Origin: Gracilaria gracilis
Taxonomy: Eukaryota > Rhodophyta > Florideophyceae > Gracilariales > Gracilariaceae
Reading direction: 5' to 3'
Length of the DNA stretch: 64,000 nucleotides
NCBI GenBank assembly: GCA_030374805.1
Contig: JARGSG010000032.1
Location: forward strand, 124,001-188,000
Part shown: piece by piece, positions 33,700-45,735 of the stretch
How the letters are laid out: every line of letters starts with the position of its first letter
How positions within the stretch are numbered: position 1 is the stretch's first letter
Made by a program: the position numbers and the translations under genes
Notes under the pieces: model-generated
Seen by the model: the letters and a program-made list of their open reading frames with translations, nothing else
Databases searched by the model: none
Told to the model about the DNA's origin: nothing

Positions 33700-36150
33700 T
33701 GGTAGAGAAGACGGGATTGACAAGGTGTGAGACTTTAAATAGCGTGGTTGCAAGGTCGCCAAATGGTTGGCCAGCGGGGTTTCGGCGTTGTTGACTTTGG
33801 GTAGTGGCGTCGGCGGCGGCAACGCTGGTGGTTCGGAGGAGGAATCCGTATTTGAATAGAACGAAGGCTATGAAAGCAGTACCTGAAATCGAGGTATTTC
33901 ACTGGGAGCACCCCAGGAACGGTCTGAAACCAACAGTCGGTAATAAGCTGGATGTCTGTGGCCCATCCAAACTTAGAGAATTTTGAATAGCAAGATTCAT
34001 TAGGACTGGATGTTCACATTATTTCGAGCAAGAGCAATACTTACTCGCGATGCTACCAATCTTAGGGCACTTGGTCTCTGAATGAGAGAGTGAAAGATGA
34101 TGAACAGCCGAGGAGGTCGAATGGAGGTCTTTCAGAGAACCAGACCTTCGAAAACAAGGCTATCAGTAATGGTCTTCTCAAGCACAAATCAGATTTGGTC
34201 ATGTACAAGCTGACATGTAAATGAAGCTTTCAAAACTTCTAGATGGTTCAGATGGGTACATTCATTACGGCTCCCCCTCATATGCTGACAGTCTCATTTT
34301 GACGGCAGCAATGCCAATACTGATGGTAGTGAAAGAACAAAACCACTTTAGCGACGCTTTTAAGCGCCGTAAGGTTTCAAAAATGGATTTTAAAGATCAC
34401 ATGGGTATCATATCGGACCGAAAAGCGTAATATAGATTAAATAGTAAAACAGACAATAGAAATCGATGAAAACCTAACAATTCGCCTCAAAAAGAAATGG
34501 TTACATATGCTACGCAATCGATGGATAAAGCGTGGAGAAGCACATAGAGGTTCAGGGGAATACTTGTACTCTACCTGTCAGCCTAACGACATTCCTGCAC
34601 GAAGAAATCAGAATCCCCGCCAACACTGGAAAAGTTTTCATAACATTTTAATCAACAGAAAAAAAGCTGTAGAGAAGTGGCAGGGAATACACAACAACAG
34701 AGCAGGAAAGGGATCCTGCGAATTCATGTGTCTCGGGTAAAATTTTTATTCCTACATTATAGTAGCATAGACTAATAACACTGGTAGGCAATATGTCAAG
34801 GGCCGTAATGCAAAAGCATCGTCTCAGAACCACTCGCAGAACCTCAATCCCTCTCATTCATGCTTACGAAAATAACGGTATTGTGATTGCAAGCGCGAAA
34901 CAACAGAAAGAAAATGATAACTGTCTCCACCACTTCATAGGTGATCTTCATCAATTTTCTCCGTTGATAACCAAAAAAACTATACTGAATTAACGGAATA
35001 TACGACCTTGGAACCCCATCACATAGAGGCTTGGTATCTAAATTTGATGTGCCCGTCTGTGACAAGAACATCCAAAAAACCTACAGCTATGCGATAATTA
35101 ATAGCTGCGACAAGAGTCCGTGCACTTGGTTCCATGTGTGCAGCACATAGTAGAAGCTTCAATAGTTCAAAACAGAGAACTTGTAGGACATGGGATTAGC
35201 CGTAGGCGCTTTCCAGGCTCCTACCGGTTCTTGAGTCATCGCTCGTGTGAACGGGGAGCCATGTGGCTACAGAAGAATGGTGTGGAGGATGAGGGCATCA
35301 ACCAGTGAATTTGAATAGTTAGTGGGGTGTGAGGCTTGCCAAAGAAGCCGCACTCAATGCGATGTTACCAGATAGTAAACGTAGGAAGTCACACAGGGTA
35401 GATCATCATGAACTCTGCGATGAATGCAGTCGGTCACAGAGTGGGACAGAAAGGTCACGCAATTCATCTGCCTAGCACTCGATACAAGCCTTTTTCGTTG
35501 CGATTGGTACCCGTTTTACTTATAAATAATGTGTGGGTGACAATGTTTAATTCCAAAAAGCCTGGAAAAATTAAAAAAGTCCCCTGGTAGAGATATGCAG
35601 TATATACCTCTCTTCGGTTGGACTATGCCATCTTTGTATTTAAAATGTACTTTGGCTCATTTGAGGGCTTTCAGCTGGCAGGAGAGCTCGGATAGGGGAA
35701 AGCCAATGCCTAAGCAAAACAAGTGAAAAGTTCGCTGCTCATTCAACATTGGCATAATTTTGATTTTATCTTGTTTTTCTGCTTAGTCCAGTCATCTCAT
35801 AAGGCTTCCCAAATTATGAAAGGGTACGAGGGTATTGAGAAGACTCAGATCGAGGTTAAATGTTCAATTATAAAAGTATGTACAATTTTTACGTTTTGGC
35901 TCGGGCAGACATCTCTCGTTCGCGAATCTAATTTACATGAGAATCGAAATTAAATTTAGATTTACAATGGCCATGGACAAAGAAGAACAGTGAGAGCGAA
36001 ACTAGGAAGCAGAAAGAAAAAAACCACGTCCCACAGCAAATGCAATACCAGTAGTCATTTCTCCATGTAACAAAAGACGGCCCATGAGTGTATAAATGAG
36101 GCATTGGCCATTGTAGTACATTAAAACATTGTTCCGAAACCACATTCTGT
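33700..36150. other. Gene-free AT-rich stretch
   Basis: ORFs here are all under 80 codons except the tail of a minus-strand frame (35928-36374) adjoining the GT77-like gene. Nothing is recognised. It is the intergenic region downstream of the GT77-like gene. Confidence 0.3.
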
Positions 36151-36151
36151 G

Positions 36152-37144
36152 TCATCCTGATAACGGAATAATGTACGATTTTCTCAAAAACTGGGGCTTC
36201 GAGGAAAGCATTGTAGAATCTATTGGATAGAATAAACCGGCACACGTAGCTTCCAATACAAACATCAGCAGGGAAGTTCCAATGAGTAGTTTTGAGAACC
36301 TCCCAAGGAAGTGGTTTTGACGTCTTAACAGAAAATGTAATGTCAGAATCATTGTTGTGCAAAACAATATGCAAAATAATTTGTAATAAACGATAACAAT
36401 ATGTATCTCTCTTGAAATTTTTGGGCCACCCTTCTTTCCCTTAGTTTCACCAAGGTAATGGTCGGCACCAGATCCGTGTGGAAGGACATTGAGATTTTCT
36501 GTTTTTTTAAGAATTTGGTTGAGTGCCATCTGATCATCAAGGATTCTTTCGCTGGCGACTTTTCTTCTCCATCTTCGAATCGTTTTTCTTGTACTACTAG
36601 AGTAGGGTAGCCATATTACACCTGCGTTAACGCTTTCTGTCATTAGATCAGTCTGTATGTACATTTTCTTTTCATTTCTTAATAAAGAATTCATGTAGTT
36701 TTTGTAGACGTAAACATCTAAATCTTGGTATAATACATTTTCCTTGGATGCTTCTAAAGCGCCATCAATTACGAAGGGTTTGAAATAAAATTTTAAGTTT
36801 TTGTAGTGACTAAGAACTTGTAAATGACATCCTCCTTCAATACCAGTGAAAATGATTTTCTCAGAAGACCATTTCTTTGAGTTGTCCTTCACTCGAAAAA
36901 TTTCACTACGTCCTGGTAAGGACGTGTGATACGTAATCAGAACCGTATGTTGTAGTTTTCCAGAGCAGCTTACAGTGGATGTGATGTTGAATGCCTTTAT
37001 AAGATAACTACTTATTTTCTCTTCCAAGTGCGAATTAATGCGTTGATTATTTCTGGAATTTTTTTTTAATGGAGAAAACCCAATTATAAGTAATGAGAAG
37101 GAGAGCAACCAAGTTATGATCTTCTTTTTTCCTTGCTCTCGCAT
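36152..37144 (-). CDS. GT77-like nucleotide-diphospho-sugar transferase, type II membrane protein
   Basis: The first ATG (37142-37144) gives about 330 residues; the frame is open to 37237 without ATG. The start places a hydrophobic signal anchor at once (ITWLLSFSLLIIGF, residues about 9-22), as in Golgi glycosyltransferases. A lumenal domain contains ENVLYQDLDVYVYKN (near 36690-36730), where DLD fits the metal/nucleotide-sugar-binding DxD. NAGVIWLPYSSSTRKTIRRW (near 36580-36630) and LDDQMALNQIL (near 36510-36540) match the NTG..Y.R and D..xxN motifs of the nucleotide-diphospho-sugar transferase fold. After about 36430 the product becomes hydrophobic, while another frame (35928-36374) continues with HIVLHNN, so a frameshift in the C-terminal part is possible. 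Donor and acceptor sugars are unknown. Divergent neighbours are over 2 kb away. Confidence 0.55.
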   Translation of the reverse strand: MREQGKKKIITWLLSFSLLIIGFSPLKKNSRNNQRINSHLEEKISSYLIKAFNITSTVSCSGKLQHTVLITYHTSLPGRSEIFRVKDNSKKWSSEKIIFTGIEGGCHLQVLSHYKNLKFYFKPFVIDGALEASKENVLYQDLDVYVYKNYMNSLLRNEKKMYIQTDLMTESVNAGVIWLPYSSSTRKTIRRWRRKVASERILDDQMALNQILKKTENLNVLPHGSGADHYLGETKGKKGGPKISREIHIVIVYYKLFCILFCTTMILTLHFLLRRQNHFLGRFSKLLIGTSLLMFVLEATCAGLFYPIDSTMLSSKPQFLRKSYIIPLSG

Positions 37145-37606
37145 TGTTTCTCTCCGAACGTTGAGCACGTTATAATATAGCCTAATGAAGAAGAAGATCC
37201 CACCTCTTGAAATTAAACGCCAAAACTTTTGAAGCAAACATATCTTTTTAGTTCTACACCTAGTTATTATTATTCAACTAGATGTAATTGCTTACTGTTT
37301 TTAAGATTCAATGTTAGGAGTTATTTGTGCCATACTTGCAGCAACTACTGGTATTTGTATTTCTTACACATCAAACTCCCGTGCACCATTCAACGATCAT
37401 ATCTACCAAGTATTTTATCCCACATACCCCCCTGATGGTAATTAAGAAAATAGAAAAGAAAATATATCAAAAAAGGTTTCCTCTTTTTTGGGAAGGCGAT
37501 TAAACCGGAATGAGCGCCGATATATATTGATTGCTAAAATCATAATTCTAGAACCTAGACTTAACGGCCCCTATTTTAACATTATTAATATAACATCTTC
37601 TTGACA

Positions 37607-38375
37607 TTATCTGGTTTGCAGAGCGTTTGGCAGTTGCGTACTTGAATGATCCTGAAGAAGTCTAGAGAGATCATAGAAACGCCTCACTCCGTTTTGTTGC
37701 TCTTCTTGACTATCGCCTTCTGCCATAATTCTCTCTGTCCAAACGAAAGAAAGAGTAATTTTCTCCACAATTGGGATTGGTGAGTAATACCTCACGAGAA
37801 CTTTCACCTCCCTCGTCGCCTTCATCGAGCCCAACGGAAATGTATCACCGACAAACTCACTCTTCTCGAATACTTGCCAAAGTTTTTCCATCTAGCCATC
37901 TCTTCTCAACACCTCCATAACATACCCCAAACCTCGTTCACAATCTCCCAGTTTACTAAAATTTAACTCATCCAGGCTGCCGTCTCTAATCTCCTCACCC
38001 CTCTTCGCTCCTCAGAGCTCAGCGGCTTTCTTTTCCATGACGTTCATGGTGTTCTCCCCCATTTTCACCCGATCATCATCAGGAACTGCCCCAACATCCA
38101 CGATATACCCAAAGCAAAGGACATTCTTACCATCTCTGAAAGCACCCGTTCGGAGTAAATTGCCCCACCAGAATACAAACCTTTCACTCCTGTGTTCCGC
38201 CCCGCCCGTTCCTCTCCACATTGTTCCTCCTTTCTCCACGCAAAGCACTTCCAAACGCACGGGTACCACGAGGAAGCCACTCTTGCAACTTTCCGTTTCC
38301 TCACACCATCAGCTTTTCGAAACGAGCCCGCTAATTTCCTCCACATTCACACCGATCATCTTACGCTTCGCCATA
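37607..38375 (-). pseudogene. Unrecognised protein gene with three internal stops
   Basis: A single minus-strand frame from an ATG near 38372 (MAKRKMIGVNVEE) runs about 255 codons to 37607. It is interrupted by stops near 38300, 38012 and 37892. The product is mixed alpha/beta in appearance, with FVFWWGNLLRTGAFRDGKN, VLCFGYIVDVGAVPDDDR and VRYYSPIPIVEKITLSFVW. No known domain is recognised. Codon style (GC-rich third positions, many GAG/GTG) resembles the oxygenase genes and differs from the AT-rich glycosyltransferases on both sides, which suggests a different origin. Confidence 0.4.
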
Positions 38376-38479
38376 TGGGACCCGGAAGGTTCGTCGCGGC
38401 CAATGTTGCGCTCTGAAGGTTTTCGTCACCCGCCTTACGCGAAGGTAATCTCTTCAATGCTTACATTTAATCAGTTGTG

Positions 38480-39670
38480 GTAGAAAATGCCGCAGAGCAG
38501 TTTTTTATTTCCCGATTCTGAAACAAAATTGACACAGAAATATCAATTTCTGTATTAGATAGTTCTCTTGATGTGGAAAATGTACAAGTATACCCGATGC
38601 TCTTCGTTACCTATTATGTATCTACGTCTATCCTTCTTGCACTTCAGCTAAATTGTTTTCTCCTTATTACGTGTTCAACGACGAGGTTGAAGTGTAACAA
38701 GTGTTACTTCATTATTGTTGGAGTTCACGGCATTCATGTGTTATTTGATTCGAAACGAGATTGAAAAAGAACGTGAGGTTTTCTTATACTTTCTACCTGT
38801 AGCTAGTATACTACACACTCAAATCGACTCTTAAAGTAGGAGGGGTCAATGTTCCCAAGCTATGTTCTATTCCATAATCCGTGAAAACTTCTTCTCCAAA
38901 TGCCAGTTTTTAAAGTGCGCCCCCCGCAAGCAATCGATAGTCTCGGCGTTTGAGGCGTGGTGCCTCCTATATTTTGGATTCGAATGCCCCGCACGTTTGC
39001 AGTTTGTCATTTTTTCACACCCTCCTCACATGAATCCTTGTCTTTATCAACTTCCATATATTTGGAATCGGTAATTGCTCCACCGAATGAAAAGTGGAGC
39101 GTGGACAACCCATAGAGGTATTAAAATTACGTTAAATATTCAAGAAATAATCTTCAGGCTCTCAATTTTCAATTCCAGCTCGATTTTGATGAGAGTCATC
39201 AGCATGTATTAACCTTAAAACTTTAAACAGTTCTTTTCTATCGTGGAACTCATATTGAACCCCGTTGCTACCAGAAATTCAGGCAGCTAAAGCGTGCGAG
39301 ATTACGAAAACATTGCTATATCGTTATTGAGTTCAGATTTGGTGAAAGGAAATTTCACGTACTCGACGCAACAAAAAATTAAAACAATAATTTAACCCTT
39401 TTCCTCAGTAGCAGTGGAGAGCTGAATACTGATTTCTACTTGAATCATTTTCATAAACGAAAAACTGTTTACTAATTTCTAACACCAATTTACGGATGTA
39501 TTAGTTTTGAAATGCCATGTTTATCTCAGATCTTAGTTTAACCTTTTTCATTCCTTGAACTCACTCTTCTTTGGTTCGCTCGAATTGATTCCAGGGGTTT
39601 TTGTACATGAGAATTCCGCTAAGACTGCCCAAAAGTTAAATTGCTATATTGAACTGGATCATTAATTCCG
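38480..39670. other. AT-rich intergenic region upstream of the GT2-GT32 gene
   Basis: No ORF above 75 codons and no motif. It should contain the promoter of the gene starting at 39676; no TATA-like element at fixed distance can be asserted. Confidence 0.4.
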
Positions 39671-39675
39671 GGCCG

Positions 39676-42486
39676 ATGAATACCCGATTAAGACAAACAG
39701 AACGAAACCACAGTCTTTTCTGGGGAAAAGATGGTACTCATAATTGCCAAACCCCAAAACGTAAATTCAACCGTTTGCGACGGAAAATACGGTTTATCGC
39801 AGAGCAAAAGGTTTCGTATCAACTTTCGATGATAACTCTTATTATTCTATTGATAATTTTTAAGATTTCAACAAGGCATAACTTTCATTGTACGAACGAA
39901 GAGGAGAAGAGAAACATGGTGATATCCTGGAACAGACTCAATCATGAGGAATGTCTGCTCAGTGGAGGCTGCATTTCAAGCCGAAGAACATGTTTATCAA
40001 GAGAAAAATGGGATATGAAACCTTGCCACTATGGGGAGTGTGAACTCTTTAGCAGAAGACCGAATGATGCGAAAGAATTAATTTGCCCTCGTGAGTTACA
40101 ATCAAATTGTGGCTCGAACACTACGAAACAAACTGTGTGTGAAAACCGATCTTGCTGTTATTACGGTAATGGGATGTGTGGGATTCCCATTGCAAAATCT
40201 GTTGCTGAAATTGAAAACGAACTATTTACGATCATTATTACGTGCTTCAACCAAGAGGATTTCATACTAGACAGCGTCAATAGTGTATTGCACCAGAGTT
40301 ACTCTCGATGGGAGCTCATTGTTGTAGACGACGGATCAATTGATAAGCGCTGTTATAGACACGTACTGAAAGTAAGGAAGAGTATCATTAGAAAGCATAA
40401 GAATGTGAAAGAAACACAAATCAAGGTTTTCTTGAAGTCAAATACAGGCCTATCTCACTCACGAAATTGGGCCGCAAAGTATGCGTCAGGGTCTTATCTG
40501 TGTTTTCTTGACGCGGATGACATCATTTCGCCGATATATCTCGAAAGAGCTGCAAATGTAATTCAAAAAGATCCCCGAAGCGCTGTGATATATGGAGATC
40601 AACTCTTCTTTGATTCAAGGGACAAAGTCGATATATGGATCACACCACCTGTACAGAACCTTGACGTTGCTGCAAGGAAAGGACCCTTAGGTCCTTTACC
40701 AACAATGTCCATTGTATCAAAGAATTCTTTCATGCTTTCTGGGGGATTTGCAATCGAACTCATATATGGAATGGAAGATTATGACCTATGGTTGAAATTG
40801 CTTCGATTCAAAAAAAGATATGGAGGGGGTTTGCGGTTCAATAAAATATCAGGGCCTCAGTCATGGTACCGAATGAACCCAAACTCTATGTCTCGCAGTG
40901 AGGGATATGAAAAGTTTGCACTAGCAATGGTGCGGATCGGACACCACACACTATATAAATCTCTTTATGAAGATCTCGCTACTTTGTATTGTGAATCTGA
41001 TTTGGATACTTTTGCCAAGCTGGAGAAGGTTATGTACTTGCTGGATTCGAAATGCTTTTCTGGAATTTGGCTCACACTTTTGAAATATAGACGCCGCTGT
41101 GGCAAAGATGTCTCGATTTTGATTTCAAACATGAAAAGAGATTGTAGTATTTCACTGAGAAAGATTAACCATATAGAGCAGAAAAACATTTACCATCTTA
41201 TTCATAGTCTAATTATATCTGGAAGACTTTCCAACATTCGTCTGGGAAAGCTTTCGAGATGTCGTTCCCAGTTTGTAGAGGTGTGCAAGAAAATTAATGG
41301 AAAACTGTTTAATGTAAACAACCAGAGCCCAATAGCTATAGGAGAAAACTCATCCTCACAATACATTCCATATTTCAGCGAAGAGAATGATCAGTTATTG
41401 AAATCTAACTTCGAATTATCTGAAACAGTGCGGGCTTCAGTCGAATCTTATTCAAGAAAAAAAGCCTTACTCAGGATGGTCCCTAACATATTTCACTTTG
41501 TTTATGGTTTCAAAGATGGAAAAAGTCGTCTTGAGCTTTATCAGTTTCTGAACATATTCACAGCATTCATCCAAAATCGACCTTCCAAGATATACTTTCA
41601 CTGCCCAAAAACCCCGATTGGTTCCCTTTGGAAAAGAATAAAACCATATGTAGATGTGATTATATGGAGAGAAAAGGATATTGACTCGCCCCGTTGTTTC
41701 TTATCTCATGCGCATTTGTCTGATTACATCAGACTACTTGCTTTGTATAAGTACGGTGGCATATATTTAGATATAGACGTTTTTTCTTTCCGGAAGATGA
41801 ACCTATCTATAAACTCTGAGGTTGGAATTGCCATGCAAAACTCGGCAAGAAAGGGAACATCTAGAGAGAATGCAACTTATTATGGTCTCTGTAATGCAGT
41901 GATGATAGCTGTTCCAAAAGCTAAGTTTATAAAAACATGGATTGAGACGTACCGATTTTTCCGATCATCTGGAAAGGATAATAATTGGGATGAGCACTCA
42001 GTCCGACTACCGGCAGATATTGTTGATGCATATTCAGACTTGGAACATAATGGGTATGTGACTATCATAAAATCAGAGAAGTACTTTCCTCTGCTCTGGA
42101 ACGAGACGGAGAAATTCTTTATAAGACGTGATCGCTGTAGTATACATTGCTTCGAGAGAGAATGGCCACATGCAGAAGTTTTCCATTTATGGACGAGCTC
42201 GAAAGATAAATCGTATAGCGATAGATTAAACTCTGAATCTGGGAGTAAATCTTATTCTTCTACTCTTCTTTCTGCTATTATTCACAAGTCTCTATCTATA
42301 AGAGAACGAAACACAGACAAAAAGCTCTTTGGAAAATATTTCGCTGTAAGAATCACTTTACCGGCACTAGCATGCTTCCTCTTCTCTTTTTATTCTGTTT
42401 CAGTAAAGAACCTAGTTCTCGGGAATGGTTTAAGACGTTGGAGAGCAAAATATTTTGTCTTAAATGTGCATTTCTTAATTCTCTGA
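39676..42486 (+). CDS. Bifunctional GT2-GT32 glycosyltransferase with trefoil-like module
   Basis: The first in-frame ATG is at 39676 (936 residues); the open frame begins 9 codons earlier without ATG. A basic N-terminal tail precedes a signal anchor (LSMITLIILLIIFKIS, residues about 50-65), giving a Golgi type II protein. A Cys-rich stem follows (residues about 90-180). Its end, NCGSNTTKQTVCENRSCCYY, fits the P-type trefoil pattern closely. The first catalytic domain is GT2: TIIITCFNQEDFILDSVNSV (near 40230), VVDDGS (near 40325) and FLDADD (near 40510), with MEDYDLWLKLL as the ED acid/base motif. The second is GT32: VPNIFHFVYG (near 41480), LSDYIRLLALYKYGGIYLDI then DVF with the DxD (near 41720-41790), and WDEHSVRLPAD. 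A C-terminal hydrophobic segment ends the protein. There are no stops or frameshifts. It is AT-rich, unlike its surroundings. A role in cell-wall or glycoprotein glycan synthesis is likely; sugars are unknown. Confidence 0.85.
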   Translation: MNTRLRQTERNHSLFWGKDGTHNCQTPKRKFNRLRRKIRFIAEQKVSYQLSMITLIILLIIFKISTRHNFHCTNEEEKRNMVISWNRLNHEECLLSGGCISSRRTCLSREKWDMKPCHYGECELFSRRPNDAKELICPRELQSNCGSNTTKQTVCENRSCCYYGNGMCGIPIAKSVAEIENELFTIIITCFNQEDFILDSVNSVLHQSYSRWELIVVDDGSIDKRCYRHVLKVRKSIIRKHKNVKETQIKVFLKSNTGLSHSRNWAAKYASGSYLCFLDADDIISPIYLERAANVIQKDPRSAVIYGDQLFFDSRDKVDIWITPPVQNLDVAARKGPLGPLPTMSIVSKNSFMLSGGFAIELIYGMEDYDLWLKLLRFKKRYGGGLRFNKISGPQSWYRMNPNSMSRSEGYEKFALAMVRIGHHTLYKSLYEDLATLYCESDLDTFAKLEKVMYLLDSKCFSGIWLTLLKYRRRCGKDVSILISNMKRDCSISLRKINHIEQKNIYHLIHSLIISGRLSNIRLGKLSRCRSQFVEVCKKINGKLFNVNNQSPIAIGENSSSQYIPYFSEENDQLLKSNFELSETVRASVESYSRKKALLRMVPNIFHFVYGFKDGKSRLELYQFLNIFTAFIQNRPSKIYFHCPKTPIGSLWKRIKPYVDVIIWREKDIDSPRCFLSHAHLSDYIRLLALYKYGGIYLDIDVFSFRKMNLSINSEVGIAMQNSARKGTSRENATYYGLCNAVMIAVPKAKFIKTWIETYRFFRSSGKDNNWDEHSVRLPADIVDAYSDLEHNGYVTIIKSEKYFPLLWNETEKFFIRRDRCSIHCFEREWPHAEVFHLWTSSKDKSYSDRLNSESGSKSYSSTLLSAIIHKSLSIRERNTDKKLFGKYFAVRITLPALACFLFSFYSVSVKNLVLGNGLRRWRAKYFVLNVHFLIL

Positions 42487-42489
42487 AAG

Positions 42490-45400
42490 TATTACCTCGC
42501 GTAGTTCTCTTCTGGTATTTAATGTCATTTTTAGTACGCGAAAAAATTGGAGGCCACGAAAGTACATGGTCATTGCATAGTGAGTTCCAAGGGTCCCCTC
42601 TTCTGTACGAATCTAATCCAAAACTAAGAATCCGATAGTGCTTTTTACACGAGTTCTGATAACTATAGAGTGATTAAAAAGAGTGTAATACTTCTTTTAC
42701 TTTTCATGTCTAACAAATTGGTACTAAAAAGTTTCCCTACTTTATAAAAAAGAGATTTATTGCAACAATGTCGAGCTGTGAGTGAAACACAGTCATAAAT
42801 TGAGCTGAAAAATAGGAAATGAATCAGTTTTTGTTTTATCGGTAATCGAAAAACTACAAACTACTCTATTACGGTCAGTCTCTAAATGAATGATGGGTTT
42901 CCAGAGATTTAGTGTGAATTCAAGGAGAAATGCGTACTTTGAGAAAATGTTGTTACTAATTTAATATATATTACACCAGACCCAGATGCCTTATTCTGCA
43001 CCTTTTCATTTCATGTTTGAAAAGCGTAAATTTTTAAATCTAGATTTCATGTTTTCCATAGGGTTCAAAGACAGAATTTTTCATTTCGCTGTATCGCACA
43101 CCCATCTCAGAAATCTCTTTCGAAACTTACTCCATCTCTGTGGCTATTGTTTCAAAAACGTTTAGTGAAAGTGATACAAAAAGCCTATTCAAAAACTTAG
43201 CTTGATAATAAGCATCTGTCCCCTAAATGTTAAGAAATGGCCGGGGTTGCGCACCGTTGGTATTCAAAATCATCGGAAAAAATCTTTTCAGAGCAAAGCA
43301 CTCTTTTGGTAATTCAAGAGATCTGTCTATAATTGAGAGACGTTTTCATCACTTTTTCTCCTCCGAAATCCTTCTCTCGTGTGGGTCATCGCGTCCATAG
43401 ACTAACCGCTTCCGCTCACTTCATGAATTGACTACATATAACTCCTGTAACTATGAAGCTTCCGCAAGTACACTAAACGCTTTACAATACTACTGAGATG
43501 CCAATGGAAAACCTAAGCTAGAATCCAGATGAATTTCAGGGAGGACTAACATTGGTATGCTGCACATGGAAGTAATTAACAATCTGTGGTAGGCATTTTG
43601 AACTCTCGCAGTCGTACTAGAAGATCACGCAAAACCATGTGGTGTACTTTCTTTATCAGCTCTTCTCTCACATATATTCCACCAACAAAATTAGAGGTTC
43701 TAAATTTATTTTTGAACCTTGTTTTCGGCTCTCTTTTGATCGAAAGAATTCGACTCTGAAGTTAGTCAAATATAAACGTCAATCATGTACACTTCTCAAA
43801 GGCCGCGCATTGGCCGCCAAATCTCCCTGGTTATAGGAGAAAATAGCATATGGTTTAAAATATAAAGACTAGGAGCTGTGCTTCCTGAGCTTCAAATGGT
43901 TTACTAAACCCAGTCATTTAACACTGGACCAGTTCCGTCTGTTTGCAGTAGAAAATAACCAGGTAATTTCCGATTACTTTGGAAACGAATACTTGTGACA
44001 ATGCCTTCAAATCAAGTCGAAGCAAAGCATTTAGTATGCCTCTTACTAATTTAAACTGTCCACCAATATTTGGGATTGAAAGACCTGCACTTGCTTCCGC
44101 TGATTTCCGTTCATCGCATTGTGTATTTGCATTCGTTCTATATCTGCCCTGAATTTCTCGAGAACAATTGCCCCGGTGCAAAGCTTCTGAATCTTTCATT
44201 CATATTCTCAACAGCAATTTGTAGAAGTTTTCTTGTTGAGCACTTATTTGCCGCATTCGATCCCCTCGGGTTGCTCAGATATTTTTCCCTCTATCTGCTA
44301 CGTCTCTCGCCTCCACAACTTCGTAAGCACCTCAAGCTGATTCGATTCCTCGTTACCTGCAGTTTCGTCAATCTTGTTGCTTTTGCATGATACACATGTC
44401 TAGTATTGTAACTACGCTTGTGCTTCTTCCAAATTTTTTTCTCAGCTCCAACATTTCGTACCAGATGTTCTACTTCTCTAAGTCAGGCGATTGAGGGAAC
44501 ATTTGCAGGAATTCGACAGCGCTTTTTGGATACATTGGTTTTGATACAGCGCTGACTTTGGCATGGCATAGTGATGAACTACATTTCTACTCTGTTTCAG
44601 GAACATAATTTTGCTCACTTCGTACATTACGTTAACTCTATATGGCTTTTTGAATGCACTTTATTGTGAATTTGTTATCTTACCCTTATTAATTGCATCA
44701 TGGCAATGCAACATTTATGTGTGTGAGACCAACAATTTATGTGGTCGAGGCTGTCTTCAATGTTTTGTTTCTGACGTAGTTCCCAAGTTTCTTTCAAATA
44801 CAGGCGACAACTGCAATTAGTGTGGCCCACACTAAAAGTTTTAACTCGTATTTTGACGTTTATGACATAACTTCGTGTGAGCCACACTTTTTGTTGACGT
44901 ACTTCTCAGGCACTGAACGACCCGGGTGGTGATATATCCAGAAAAGACTACCATGCCAGGGGATACCAGCCTATAAAGGCGGTAAATAACAGCGTCAGTC
45001 GCTGAATACCCCAAACTATAGGTATTGGGATGGCACCGGGTGGTTCCATTGGCACTTTTGACAAACAAAACGAACCTGTTTGCGCCCTGTCGGTGAGTAA
45101 CTACAAGCGACTAAAGTCTCCAATTAACTTCAGGACGAGACTCGAATGATACGGAAAAAGCTCTGCGTCAAACATCAAGCGCGCGCTTGGTAGGCTAGAC
45201 GCAACCTTGGGAGCAATTATAGAAGAACACTGAGGAATCCGTTTCCCAGATATATGCGATAGGTTGTAAAGAGAAAAAAGAAAGGCCAGACCACTCAGTG
45301 CCCAAAAAGCATGAAGAAGAGAAGAAGGGAAAACATTCAATGAAGGAGGGAAACAATCAATGATGGGTCTCTCAAAGAAGGAAAATTGTTGAGCTTGTAT

Positions 45401-45730
45401 CGGTGGTGGTAGTAGTGGTTGTTACGGTGATAGTTGTCAGAGACAATTATCCGAAGTTTTTCACGGCTTATATAGACAATGAAGACCTTCAAATACAGTC
45501 TAATATCGACGAGATGCAGTTCTGTGTTACCCTTGAGTAACATTGTAGAGCCCAGATGCAGTTCTCATGCATCTTCCTGTAACTGGTGTAGCCTTGCTAA
45601 TTGTCTGTAGTCAAACAAAAGTTTCTTTAAGTAAGTGAAAACCTATCGAAAGGGTAAGACTTCGTTGGTACAATTTCCAAGTGCGCGAAAATCCATATTC
45701 ACTTCAATCTGAGACCTGATTTGGGAAAAT
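42490..45730. other. Gene-poor region
   Basis: The first 1 kb is AT-rich intergenic DNA downstream of the glycosyltransferase gene. Further right, small ORFs (43918-44199 minus, 44070-44390 plus and others) show no motif. A short inverted pair AGTGTGGC/GCCACACT flanks about 55 bases near 44820-44888. Nothing else is seen. Confidence 0.3.
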
Positions 45731-45735
45731 CATCG

